A DNA stretch of 28,365 nucleotides from Knufia peltigerae (taxonomy: Eukaryota > Ascomycota > Eurotiomycetes > Chaetothyriales > Trichomeriaceae), in NCBI GenBank assembly GCA_030247855.1, contig JAPDRN010000229.1, positions 1 to 28,365 on the forward strand. Direction: 5' to 3'. Below are positions 1 through 7,096 of this stretch, piece after piece. The notes beneath the pieces were generated by a model. It had not been told where the DNA came from and did not search any database. It was given only the letters and a program-made list of their open reading frames with translations. Each line of letters starts with the position of its first letter. The stretch's first letter is position 1. The position numbers were made by a program, and so were the translations under genes.

Positions 1-72
1 GGCTTGCTGCAGGGCGCCTACCTCCGCGTTGCGTGGCGTACGCCGCAACAGTTCACCGTGATCACGGCGTAG
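1..72 (+). CDS. 3' end of an unidentified gene (partial)
   Basis: Frame 1 is open from the window edge and ends at TAG 70-72, giving 23 C-terminal residues ending FTVITA. Codons are G/C-rich at the third position, as in real genes here. Too little is present to name a family. The next ORF starts 8 bases later in another frame, so a frameshift joining the two cannot be excluded. Confidence 0.35.
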   Translation, partial: GLLQGAYLRVAWRTPQQFTVITA

Positions 73-79
73 CCACAGC

Positions 80-280
80 ATGGACGTGATCGAGATCGCC
101 GGGGCGCATCTGCTGCGCGATACAGCGGATGACTGGCAGCTGCTGGATTCGGCCGTCTCGCAGGACCGCACGCGGCTTGCCTGCATCCTTCGTGTCGGGC
201 AGCGCTTCCGCGTCGAGCGTTTCCTGCGCGGACACATGCAGCCGCAGTGGCAAGGGGAGTGGTGGCTGCAGCAACCGTAG
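80..280 (+). CDS. Hypothetical 66-residue protein
   Basis: An ATG at 80 opens a 66-residue frame ending at TAG 278-280. Third codon positions are strongly G/C, which favours real coding. No convincing ribosome binding site precedes the ATG and I recognise no domain; there is no signal peptide or membrane segment. It follows the stop of the preceding frame by only a few bases, so it may be a small coupled gene or the displaced end of that gene. It lies upstream of the peroxidase gene and may be unrelated to it. Confidence 0.35.
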   Translation: MDVIEIAGAHLLRDTADDWQLLDSAVSQDRTRLACILRVGQRFRVERFLRGHMQPQWQGEWWLQQP

Positions 281-384
281 CGCTCGATCACCGACAGCGA
301 ACAGCGGGCACGCGCGCTCGCCAACGAATGGCTCACGCTCGCCGCGAACTGAGAACCGCTTCGTCGCCCGCAAGGCCGTTCCGC

Positions 385-390
385 TATGAT
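385..390 (+). promoter_or_regulatory. Possible -10 element (TATGAT) for the DyP peroxidase gene
   Basis: TATGAT lies 53 bases upstream of the chosen GTG start of the peroxidase gene. No good -35 hexamer sits at the usual distance, so this is a weak call based on the -10 alone. Bases 281-443 hold no other gene that I can support. Confidence 0.3.
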
Positions 391-443
391 CGCCCGCACA
401 TCGCCGCATGCGATGTGCCCGCCTCAAGCCAGCAGGAACTGCC

Positions 444-1418
444 GTGAACGCCCAGCCCGCACCCATCACCGCCCTCAACCACACGCTCGACAACGAGCCG
501 CAGCAGATCACCGCGCCGCTGACCCATTCGGCCGCGTTCCTGGTGCTGACGGTGAAGGACGATGAGGCGTCGCTGGCGAAAGTGCGCGAGGTGCTGGCCA
601 GCACCGATGACCTGATCAAGAACACCGCCATCCGCGAGATCGAGCGCACCTTCACCTGCAACGTGGCTATCGGCCACCGCGTGTGGGCGCCGCTGGTGGG
701 CAGCACGCCGCCGCGCGAGTTGAAGCCGTTCCAGGAAGTGAAGGGCGCTACCCATACGGCCGTGTCCACGTCGGGTGACCTGCTGTACCACATCCGTGCA
801 CGCACGATGGATCTTATCGTGGCGTTCGAGAAGAACCTGCTGCTGGCCTTCGGCGATGCCGTGGAAGCGGTGGATGACGTGGCCGGTTTCCGTTACTTCG
901 ACGGCCGCGACCTGCTCGATTTCGTCGACGGTACCGCCAACCCCGAGGGGCTGTCACTGCCGGAGGCGACCATCGTCGGCGACGAGGACCCCGACCATGC
1001 CGGTGGCAGCTATGTGGTGGTGCAGAAGTACCTGCACAACCTCGATGCCTGGCGTGCGCAGAAGACCGAGGCGCAGGAAGCGATCATCGGCCGCACCAAG
1101 CACGACAACATCGAGCTGGACGACGCACCGGCCGACGCGCAGAAGTCGCACAAGACGCTGTGCACCATCGAGGATGCCGACGGCGAGCACGAGATCCTGC
1201 GCGACAACATGCCCTTCGCCAATCCGGGGCGCGGCGAGTACGGCACCTACTTCATCGGTTACACGCGCCGGCTGTGGGTGATCGAGAAGATGCTGGAGCG
1301 GATGTTCATCGGCAATCCCGCGCCGCTGCACGACCGCATTCTCGACTTCTCCACCGCGACCACCGGCGTCACCTTCTTCGCCCCCTCGCGCAAGGTGCTG
1401 GCCGACCTGGGCGACTGA
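444..1418 (+). CDS. DyP-type heme peroxidase, YfeX-like
   Basis: The protein belongs to the dye-decolorizing peroxidase family, heme enzymes that use hydrogen peroxide to oxidise bulky substrates; the YfeX branch is cytoplasmic. I chose GTG 444, preceded by AGGA at 434-437, giving 324 residues; an upstream ATG at 408 has no such site. Visible family residues are the GxxDG segment FVDGTANP with distal Asp162, a proximal heme ligand His236 (in KSHKT) and distal Arg253 (in ILRDNMPF). The His-to-Arg spacing of 17 and Asp-to-His spacing of about 74 agree with my recollection of E. coli YfeX. The end GVTFFAPS is also typical. No signal peptide and no encapsulin neighbour is seen. The gene stands alone; a SMAG repeat pair follows its stop. 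Confidence 0.9.
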   Translation: MNAQPAPITALNHTLDNEPQQITAPLTHSAAFLVLTVKDDEASLAKVREVLASTDDLIKNTAIREIERTFTCNVAIGHRVWAPLVGSTPPRELKPFQEVKGATHTAVSTSGDLLYHIRARTMDLIVAFEKNLLLAFGDAVEAVDDVAGFRYFDGRDLLDFVDGTANPEGLSLPEATIVGDEDPDHAGGSYVVVQKYLHNLDAWRAQKTEAQEAIIGRTKHDNIELDDAPADAQKSHKTLCTIEDADGEHEILRDNMPFANPGRGEYGTYFIGYTRRLWVIEKMLERMFIGNPAPLHDRILDFSTATTGVTFFAPSRKVLADLGD

Positions 1419-1440
1419 TCACGCCGGGTGGGGCAGTCAG

Positions 1441-1507
1441 GTAGATTCAAGCCATGCGTGGATGGATCACCGGTTGCCCAGAACAGCCACGCATGGCGTG
1501 GCTCTAC
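1441..1507. repeat. SMAG-type palindrome pair (GTAG...CTAC)
   Basis: This element begins with GTAG, carries a CCATGCGTGG palindrome, and ends with an inverted copy containing CCACGCATGGCGTGG and CTAC. It is two GTAG-ended units in opposite orientation, a common SMAG arrangement. It sits between the peroxidase stop and the next gene. Such elements usually act as RNA hairpins at transcript ends. Confidence 0.8.
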
Positions 1508-1576
1508 TGCGCCGCCATCTGCCTGTCATCTACGGCGCCGACCATGACACGTTGGACGGCAGTGGAGACGTGGGTG

Positions 1577-1996
1577 ATGGATTCTGCAGGCAACAGGCGT
1601 AGCACGCGCCGTGGCTGGCACCCGTTGGCATGGTTGCTGGGCCTGCTGGCGCTGGGGAGCGCCAGCGTGTCCGCACAGGACGCGCCTGCGCATTGGATGG
1701 CCTATGCCGCCTCCGTCAGCGGCGAACTGCAGCAGCGCCTTCAGCAGGAACAGAATCCACGCGCCCAGCGCCTGCTGGCCTGGCTGCAGGAGCATCCCGA
1801 TACGCCGACGCCGCTGGTGGTGAGCGTGTGGATCGCCCGCGATGGCGCCATCTCGAAACTGGAATTCGACAGTCTGGGTGATGTCCAGGTGGATGCCGAT
1901 CTGCGCGCGACGCTACAGGCCACGGCGTTGCCGGCGGCACCGCCGAAGGACATGCGCCAACCGCTGCGGTTGGGGCTGGTGCTGCAACCCCGGTAG
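1577..1996 (+). CDS. Small exported protein with TonB C-terminal-like domain
   Basis: I chose ATG 1577 because GGAG at 1564-1567 is well spaced. The open frame reaches back to 1454, but that part is the SMAG repeat. The 139-residue product has a charged N-terminus, a hydrophobic stretch (about residues 14-28) and an alanine-rich cleavage region ending SVSAQD. The C-terminal half resembles the TonB/TolA C-terminal fold: a strand with an I-x-R-D-G turn, a segment with a buried D-x-x-L, then LPAAPPKDM followed by a final strand (inference from pattern). It lacks the proline-rich periplasm-spanning region of classical TonB, so it may be a minimal TonB-like partner or a secreted orphan domain. It converges on the TonB-dependent receptor operon. 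Its TAG stop is the GTAG end of a SMAG element. Confidence 0.7.
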   Translation: MDSAGNRRSTRRGWHPLAWLLGLLALGSASVSAQDAPAHWMAYAASVSGELQQRLQQEQNPRAQRLLAWLQEHPDTPTPLVVSVWIARDGAISKLEFDSLGDVQVDADLRATLQATALPAAPPKDMRQPLRLGLVLQPR

Positions 1997-2108
1997 ATCC
2001 ACGCCATGCGTGGCTGCGTTTGGTAGATGCCGACCTTGGTCGGCGGGAACGCGCCAACCAAGGTTGGCGTCTACCGATGCCCGCCAGCCACGCATGGCGT
2101 GGCTCTAC
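1993..2108. repeat. Nested SMAG cluster: outer and inner GTAG palindrome pairs
   Basis: Two outer units with the core CCACGCCATGCGTGG (GTAG at 1993, CTAC ending at 2108) enclose an inner pair with cores GCCGACCTTGGTCGGC and GCCAACCAAGGTTGGC (GTAG at 2023, CTAC ending at 2074). It fills the space between two convergent genes and provides the TAG stop codon of each. As RNA it would fold into stacked hairpins and could serve as a two-way transcript end. Confidence 0.85.
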
Positions 2109-2686
2109 TGCGTTGCCACCTGCGGTTCCCGCGCTGCGGCGCGCCACGCCCGCAGCCCGAACAATGCCAGGCCCAGGAAGAACACGTACAACGCAGCGGT
2201 CACGTGCAGTGACTTGAACAGGTACGCGCCCACGTAGACCACGTCCACCACGATCCACACCCACCAGCAGGCGGCGTGTCGGCGTGCCTGCCACCACTGC
2301 CCGACCAGGCTCAGCGCGGTCAGCATCGCGTCCAGCCACGGCAGCGCCGCATCGGTGAAGGTATGCATGCCGGCGCCAAGCGCGACGCCGCCGCACAGGC
2401 CGATGGCGAGGTCGCGCAGCAGCGTGCCGCGCGCCAGCGGCACGATGCGGATGCTGCCTTCATCGGCGGCGTGCTGGCGCCAGTTGATCCAGCCGTAGAC
2501 CAGGAAACCGCCGAAGGCGACCTGCAGCAGCGTGTCCGAGTACAGCTTGGCCTCGGCGAACACTGCGCCATACAGCGCGACCGACAGCAGGCCGACCGGC
2601 CATGCGGCCAGCCGCCGCTTTGCCATCAGCCACACCCCGAGGATGCTGAAGAGGGCCGCAGCCCACTCGAGCGCGACGCCGCTCAC
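2105..2686 (-). CDS. pnuT: PnuC/PnuT-family permease, probable thiamine transporter
   Basis: The 193-residue protein is a hydrophobic inner-membrane permease with about seven membrane segments. It carries the PnuC-family signature in its second half (QWWQARRHAACWWVW, followed by VDVVYVGAYLFKSL). PnuC itself carries nicotinamide riboside, but family members under TPP riboswitch control next to an outer-membrane receptor are assigned as thiamine transporters (PnuT). That context is present here. The GTG start (2684-2686) overlaps the receptor TGA (2683-2685) as GTGA, so the two are translationally coupled. The TAG stop at 2105-2107 lies in the CTAC end of a SMAG element. Substrate is inferred from context; family membership is visible. 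Confidence 0.88.
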   Translation of the reverse strand: MSGVALEWAAALFSILGVWLMAKRRLAAWPVGLLSVALYGAVFAEAKLYSDTLLQVAFGGFLVYGWINWRQHAADEGSIRIVPLARGTLLRDLAIGLCGGVALGAGMHTFTDAALPWLDAMLTALSLVGQWWQARRHAACWWVWIVVDVVYVGAYLFKSLHVTAALYVFFLGLALFGLRAWRAAAREPQVATQ

Positions 2687-4863
2687 AGCGCGAACGTCAC
2701 CGACAGGCGAGCCTGTCGCGGCGCACCCGGGAACAGGTAGTAGTCACCGCCGCTGCTGCCGGTGTCGCGCCAATAGAAGCGGTTGAACAGGTTGTCCACC
2801 GACAGGTTCCAGCTGACCGCGCGGTCGTGCAGGCGATGCTGGAAGCGCAGGCCGGCGTCGAACACCGAGTAGTCCGGTGCGCGCACACCGCCGTCGGCGC
2901 GGGCGACGTTGGCGGCGGCATAGCGCCAGCCACCGGTCACATCCAGGCCTTCAACGAACGGCAGCGCGTAGGCCAGGTGCACGCTGGCGCGCACCTTCGG
3001 CACGTTCACCAGCTGATGGCCTTCATAGGCCGGGGTGCCGGTGTCGCTGGCGCGCGCCTGCAGCACGCTGGCGCTGGCGACGATCTGCAGCGCGTCGGTC
3101 AGCTGGCCGTTGGCGGTCAGTTCCAGCCCGGTATGGGTCTGCTGGCCTTCTTCGACGAAGGTGTAGCCGACGTCGCTGCCGTCCGGCTTTGCGTACTGGT
3201 AGGGCTGGGTGGTGCGGAACACCGCGGCACCCAGGGTGAGGGCATCCACCGGCACGTACTTCACACCCACTTCCAGCTGCCGCGACTGCATCGACGGCAG
3301 GAAGGTATCGGCGTTGGAGGTCCAGAACGGTGCTTCCTGGCCCAGCGAAATGCCGCGCACGTAGCTGGCGTAGGCGTTGAGCTGGTCGGTGGCCTTCCAC
3401 ACCAGCGCGGTCTGCGGCAGGAAGCGCGACAGGCGGCTGTGGCGCTGCGGCGTGCCGCGCTTGTCGTAGGCGCGCTCGTCCAGGCGCACGAAGCGGCCAC
3501 CGGCCAGCCACTGCCAGTCATCGCCGAAGCTCATCCGGTCCAGTGCGAAGAATGCGGTCTGGCGGCTGTCCAGGCGTCGTGCCGATGCACCCGGCATCTT
3601 CGGTGAGGGCTCGAACACCGGCACCTGCACGTCGTGGATGTTGCTGGTGCCGACGTACTCGTTGACGCTCGGGCGCTTGTCGACGGTGCGGCGGAAGTAG
3701 TCGGCGCCGATGCTCAGCTGGTGGCCGACGCTGCCGGTGTCGAAGCTGCCGCGCAGTTCGGCACGCGCCTGCTGGTTGCGGCGGGTGTCATCCGGGCTGC
3801 GGTAGTCGTAGATGTCGTAGTCGCCGTTGGGGGCGAAATAGTTGCCCGGCACACTGCCGTCTGCGCATCCTGCGGTGTAGTAGCAGCCGTAGGCGAAGGC
3901 GACGTTGTCATCGATCACCGAACGGCTGTGGCCGATCGACAGCCGCGACTGCCACGCATCGTTGAAGTCATAGGTGTGCAGCGCGGTGATGTTGGTGCTG
4001 GCAATGTCCACCGGCCGCTGCCACGGCTGGTAGCCGAGCAGGCGTTCGCGGTCGACGCCGCGTGGCAGGTCGCGCGCGCCCAGCAGCTGGAAGCCGGACA
4101 CCGAGCGCTGCGCGCTGGTCTGGTAGTTGGCATCCACTTCCAGCTTGCCGTGTTCGCCGATCAGCCAGTCGGTGGCCAGCGAATAGAAGTTGCGGCGACC
4201 GTCGGCATGCTCGACGTAGGAGTCACTGGCATCCCAGGCGGCATTGAAGCGGACGCCGAAGCGCGGGGTCAGCCAGTGGCCGACATCCACGGCGGCATAG
4301 CGCGAGCCCTCAGAATCGGTGCCCAGAGTGACCGTACGTACTTCGGCCGGGCGCTTGCCCACGTAGTTGATGATGCCGCCGGGCGCCATCACGCCAGCCG
4401 CGAGGCCGGCTTCGCCCTTCAGGATCTGCACTTGCTGGATGTTCTCCAGCGCCAGGCGCTGTTCGCCGGCGATGGACATACCGTTGAAGCGGTAGCCGGT
4501 GGCCGCGTCCAGCGCGAAGCCGCGGATTGCGATGTTCTGGTAGTAGCCCACCGGCGCATAGGCATCGCCCAGCGAGGCATCGTTGCTGGCCAGCTCGGAC
4601 AGCGAACGCACCTGGCGACGGTCGAGGTAGTCGCGCTCCAGTACGTTCACCGAGGCGGGGGTGTCCTTCCAGGAGCCGCCGCCGAATGCGTTGACGCGCG
4701 AGGTGTCGGTGACCGGTTTGCCGGCCTGCACGCGTACCGCCGCCAGCTCGGTGGGCGAGGACGGCGGAGCATCAACGGCGTCGGTGCCTGCCTCGCTGGC
4801 GTACAGCGGCAGGGCAGCACAGAGGGCAAGGGCGAGCAGGGTGGGGCGCAGGCAGCGGTTCAT
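2683..4863 (-). CDS. TonB-dependent outer-membrane receptor, probable thiamine receptor
   Basis: The 726-residue product begins MNRCLRPTLL with a clear signal peptide cleaved near residue 23. A TonB-box-like stretch TELAAVRV follows at 38-45. A plug domain comes next (about 55-180; IAIRGFALD, VQILKGEAGLAAGVMAPGG), then a beta-barrel ending PRQARLSVTFAL. The barrel resembles siderophore receptors, so automatic naming would call it a ferric siderophore receptor, but the TPP riboswitch upstream points to thiamine. A loop contains a Cys pair (YGCYYTAGC). I chose ATG 4863 because the longer frame from 4947 would begin inside the riboswitch. It is the first gene of a two-gene operon with the permease. 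Confidence 0.9.
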   Translation of the reverse strand: MNRCLRPTLLALALCAALPLYASEAGTDAVDAPPSSPTELAAVRVQAGKPVTDTSRVNAFGGGSWKDTPASVNVLERDYLDRRQVRSLSELASNDASLGDAYAPVGYYQNIAIRGFALDAATGYRFNGMSIAGEQRLALENIQQVQILKGEAGLAAGVMAPGGIINYVGKRPAEVRTVTLGTDSEGSRYAAVDVGHWLTPRFGVRFNAAWDASDSYVEHADGRRNFYSLATDWLIGEHGKLEVDANYQTSAQRSVSGFQLLGARDLPRGVDRERLLGYQPWQRPVDIASTNITALHTYDFNDAWQSRLSIGHSRSVIDDNVAFAYGCYYTAGCADGSVPGNYFAPNGDYDIYDYRSPDDTRRNQQARAELRGSFDTGSVGHQLSIGADYFRRTVDKRPSVNEYVGTSNIHDVQVPVFEPSPKMPGASARRLDSRQTAFFALDRMSFGDDWQWLAGGRFVRLDERAYDKRGTPQRHSRLSRFLPQTALVWKATDQLNAYASYVRGISLGQEAPFWTSNADTFLPSMQSRQLEVGVKYVPVDALTLGAAVFRTTQPYQYAKPDGSDVGYTFVEEGQQTHTGLELTANGQLTDALQIVASASVLQARASDTGTPAYEGHQLVNVPKVRASVHLAYALPFVEGLDVTGGWRYAAANVARADGGVRAPDYSVFDAGLRFQHRLHDRAVSWNLSVDNLFNRFYWRDTGSSGGDYYLFPGAPRQARLSVTFAL

Positions 4864-4910
4864 TCGATTCGTCTTCAGACAACAAGGGAGACGAAGCGAC
4901 GGCGCGCAGG

Positions 4911-4966
4911 TGCACCGGCCCATGACGGGGGTGTGGCTGCGGCTCAAAGCTCCCTACGCCGGTGCA
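4911..4966 (-). promoter_or_regulatory. Candidate riboswitch expression-platform pairing
   Basis: The aptamer's 3' part contains TGCACCGGC (minus strand, 4966-4958). A perfect 9-base complement GCCGGTGCA lies downstream at 4919-4911. The two segments could pair when TPP is absent, replacing an aptamer helix. The core GGTGCACC is self-complementary, so part of the match may be chance. No T-run terminator is visible before the start codon, which would favour a translational switch. Confidence 0.4.
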
Positions 4967-5026
4967 AACCGGATCAGGTTCCAAGGGACTCTCTCAGCCT
5001 GGCAGATCCAGGCACCCCCGCTTCAG
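4942..5026 (-). promoter_or_regulatory. TPP riboswitch (THI element)
   Basis: Read on the minus strand, the segment shows the hallmarks of the thiamine pyrophosphate aptamer in order: GGGGGTGCC (5019-5011), GGCTGAGA with its pairing arm, ACCTGATC, a short CCGG stem, and GCGTAGGGAGC near 4958-4948. Flanking TGAAGC and GCTTTGA form the closing stem P1. About 78 bases separate it from the receptor start. Binding of TPP would switch off the downstream uptake genes. Confidence 0.95.
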
Positions 5027-5078
5027 GTGACCATTTCACTACAAATGGTACGGATTTGCGAGCCACCGCCCTTCAGCC

Positions 5079-5117
5079 GGGGTCAGATCCCTTTCCAGCG
5101 CAAAGGGATCTGACCCC
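5079..5117. repeat. GGGGTC...GACCCC palindrome, copy 1
   Basis: The arms GGGGTCAGATCCCTTT and AAAGGGATCTGACCCC are perfect complements around a short loop. The element belongs to a family with four more copies in this window, at 22847, 22894, 25454 and 25545, with conserved outer arms and variable centres. It lies between the kinase gene and the TPP riboswitch and would form a strong hairpin in either transcript. Confidence 0.8.
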
Positions 5118-5130
5118 GGCCGAGCGCATC

Positions 5131-5153
5131 ATCGACGCATGGCGTCGATCTAC
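5131..5153 (-). repeat. Single SMAG unit
   Basis: The palindrome ATCGACGCATGGCGTCGAT is followed by CTAC, a single GTAG-ended unit read on the minus strand. It lies just past the stop codon of the kinase gene. Together with the GGGGTC hairpin next to it, it separates the kinase from the riboswitch operon. Confidence 0.7.
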
Positions 5154-5184
5154 TGAATACCCGGCGTGTTTGGTGGCTCGCGGC

Positions 5185-6312
5185 TCACGCGGCGGCGTGC
5201 AGGGCCGCCAGCAGGGTCTGGCCGGGGACGGTGGCGAACCAGGCCGGATGACCGAGCATGAAAGGCTGCCAGGCGACGTCGGCATTCGCGGTGGAGCCGG
5301 TGACGCCCTCGAAGTACTCCACTTCGGACAGAGCGAAGTCGAAATGCACTATCGGCAGCAGGTCGGCCAGCAGGTGCACGCGCGTGGGCGACAGCGGCAG
5401 TTCCTGTCGGTAGCCGTCCAGCAGGGCCAGGGCGATATCGATGCGTACTGCGTCGGTGCCGCGCTCCAGCTGCAGCCAGGCCACTGCGTTGCGTTCGATC
5501 GCGGTGGCCAGGTCGAACAGCGCGCTGGTCGGCGAGGCCAGGCCGAAATCGAGCACCGTGGCAATCGTGCCGTCGTCGTTCCACAGCAGGTTGGAGACGT
5601 GCCAGTCGTTGTGCGCCCACAGCCGTGGTTCGTCCTGCAGGCGCGCGGCCAGGCCGTGGTGCCAGGGCAGCACGTCGCGGTGCAGCTGTTCTTCCCAGGG
5701 AATGCGCGCCAGGTAGCGGGCCAACCCGGGGCGGTTGCCGAGGTCGGCCTTCAGCGCGGCGATCGGGTCATGGGCGCGGATCAGGTCGTCGCGTGCCACC
5801 AGCAGATGGGTACTGCGTTGCGGGGCGTGGTAGCTGGCCGCGGCGCGGTGCAGCGTGGCCAGCATGCGGCCCGCCTCGCGGGCCTGGGCGACGTCGGTCA
5901 ACGGCGACCATGACGGCAGCTCGCGATACAGGTCCTGGCCGGCGCCCACCGCATGCAGTTCGTAGGTCCACTGGCCGTGTTCGAGTGCGGTGCGGCCGTG
6001 GTTGCTGGCCAGCACCTGCACCACCGGCATGCCGGCAGCCGCCAGATGCGCGATGAAACGGTGTTCTTCTTCCAGGCTTCGCGCGCTGCGCACACTGTGG
6101 TGGTGGCGCTTGATGAAGACCGGACCGCGCGTGCCGTCGACGATGGCCGCGGCCGACAACGGACGCGGGCTGTGCCAGCGCAGCGTGCTGTCCGCGCCCA
6201 GCTGCGGAAAGTGGCCACACAGCCAGGTGATCTCCTGCGCGTCGATCGCCGGCCAGTCGGCGGCGACCTCGTCGTTGTTGAGGCCCTGCACGCGATGGGG
6301 GGAAGAAGTCAT
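5185..6312 (-). CDS. APH-fold phosphotransferase (small-molecule or protein kinase)
   Basis: The 375-residue protein belongs to the aminoglycoside phosphotransferase/choline kinase superfamily. The Brenner catalytic loop HNDWHVSN has Asp236 as predicted base and Asn241. It is followed by DFG with metal-binding Asp255. The N-lobe includes VFIKRHHH with the ATP-contacting Lys. No signal peptide or membrane segment is seen. ATG 6312 was preferred over a TTG at 6345; neither has a strong ribosome binding site. The substrate is unknown: the superfamily includes choline, homoserine, hydroxylysine and thiamine kinases and antibiotic-modifying enzymes. It is upstream of, and on the same strand as, the thiamine uptake operon, but two hairpin repeats separate them. 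A thiamine role is therefore only a hypothesis. Confidence 0.82.
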   Translation of the reverse strand: MTSSPHRVQGLNNDEVAADWPAIDAQEITWLCGHFPQLGADSTLRWHSPRPLSAAAIVDGTRGPVFIKRHHHSVRSARSLEEEHRFIAHLAAAGMPVVQVLASNHGRTALEHGQWTYELHAVGAGQDLYRELPSWSPLTDVAQAREAGRMLATLHRAAASYHAPQRSTHLLVARDDLIRAHDPIAALKADLGNRPGLARYLARIPWEEQLHRDVLPWHHGLAARLQDEPRLWAHNDWHVSNLLWNDDGTIATVLDFGLASPTSALFDLATAIERNAVAWLQLERGTDAVRIDIALALLDGYRQELPLSPTRVHLLADLLPIVHFDFALSEVEYFEGVTGSTANADVAWQPFMLGHPAWFATVPGQTLLAALHAAA

Positions 6313-6382
6313 GCCACGGCCGCTGGTGAGTAAAGGAACATCCAAGGCTGCGCATTCAACGCCATGGGCGCCGCAGACGCAA

Positions 6383-6407
6383 ACGGGCGGGTCATCGACC
6401 CGCCCGT
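6383..6407 (-). terminator. Rho-independent terminator of the glycine-zipper gene
   Basis: A perfect hairpin with 11-base arms ACGGGCGGGTC and GACCCGCCCGT around a 3-base loop lies 35 bases past the stop of the glycine-zipper gene. On the minus strand it is followed by TTTG, a short U-tract. Confidence 0.75.
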
Positions 6408-6441
6408 CAGGGACGTCATGTGCGGCCTGCGGCCGGCGCGT

Positions 6442-6852
6442 TTACCAGCCGCGATGGCGGCCGCGGTCGTGGTAGTAACGGTTGTCATGGCGCTCGCGCT
6501 GCCAGCGACGGTCATCGCGGCGGTCGTAGCCATAACCGCGGTTGTAGCCCCGGTCATAACGGCGGTCGTAGCCACGGTCGTAACGGCGGTCATAGCGTCC
6601 GTCGTAGCGTCGATCATGGCGGTCGGAGGTGGTCAGGTTGCCGATGGCGCCGCCGGCAACCGCACCGCCGACGGTGGCGGCCGGGTCGCCGTTGGAGATC
6701 AGGTGACCCGCCACGCCGCCGACGACGGCACCGACCACGGTGCGCTTGTCCTTCCTCGACATCGCGCTGGCATCACTGACCACGGCCACGCCGGCAAGCA
6801 GTGCCAGGGCCATCGCCAGACCACGGAAGCTGAGTGCGGAAGTGCTGAGCAT
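6442..6852 (-). CDS. Exported glycine-zipper protein with Arg/Tyr/Asp-rich tail
   Basis: The start ATG 6852 is supported by AGGAGA eight bases upstream; the longer frame from 6942 is not. The 136-residue product has a signal peptide (about 1-30, ending SDASA). A glycine-zipper segment of small-residue repeats follows (about 38-75: VVGAVVGGVAGHLI, then TVGGAVAGGAIGNL), of the kind that forms packed membrane hairpins in RcpA/Rick_17kDa-like outer-membrane proteins. The C-terminal third is a low-complexity run built on R-Y-D-R and R-G-Y units ending RGRHRGW. It is likely a periplasmic or envelope-bound protein. The tandem codons are a possible site of repeat-number change. Function is unknown. 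Confidence 0.85.
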   Translation of the reverse strand: MLSTSALSFRGLAMALALLAGVAVVSDASAMSRKDKRTVVGAVVGGVAGHLISNGDPAATVGGAVAGGAIGNLTTSDRHDRRYDGRYDRRYDRGYDRRYDRGYNRGYGYDRRDDRRWQRERHDNRYYHDRGRHRGW

Positions 6853-7046
6853 GTTGGGTTCTCCTGTGAGGTGCATGCCACGGTGGGCAGGGAGGACGCT
6901 GGGCGCCCGGCTGCCGTAGGGACCACGCTGGTGCCCGGACATTGCCGGAACATTGCGCGCGATCCCCGTGCGGCTTGCGCATTCATCTAGCGTCAGGCGG
7001 CATGAAGCGAGGCTGAAAGCGCGGCGGCCGCTCAGCTGCCAGAAAG

Positions 7047-7070
7047 GAAAAGGGCCGCAGTACGCGGCCC
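7047..7070 (-). terminator. Rho-independent terminator after the effector gene
   Basis: On the minus strand GGGCCGC, a five-base loop and GCGGCCC are followed by TTTT. It begins 27 bases after the effector stop codon and ends its transcript. The rest of 6853-7046 holds no gene that I can support. Confidence 0.8.
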
Positions 7071-7096
7071 CTCCCCCTGGTCTCCCCCGGCTTGGC

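Noticed and set aside
1993..2108. CRISPR-like repeats
   Set aside because: The units are palindromes in inverted pairs with GTAG ends, without regular spacers or cas genes; they are SMAG elements.
4864..4947. A longer receptor start at 4947
   Set aside because: It lies inside the TPP aptamer and would hide the signal peptide that begins at 4863.
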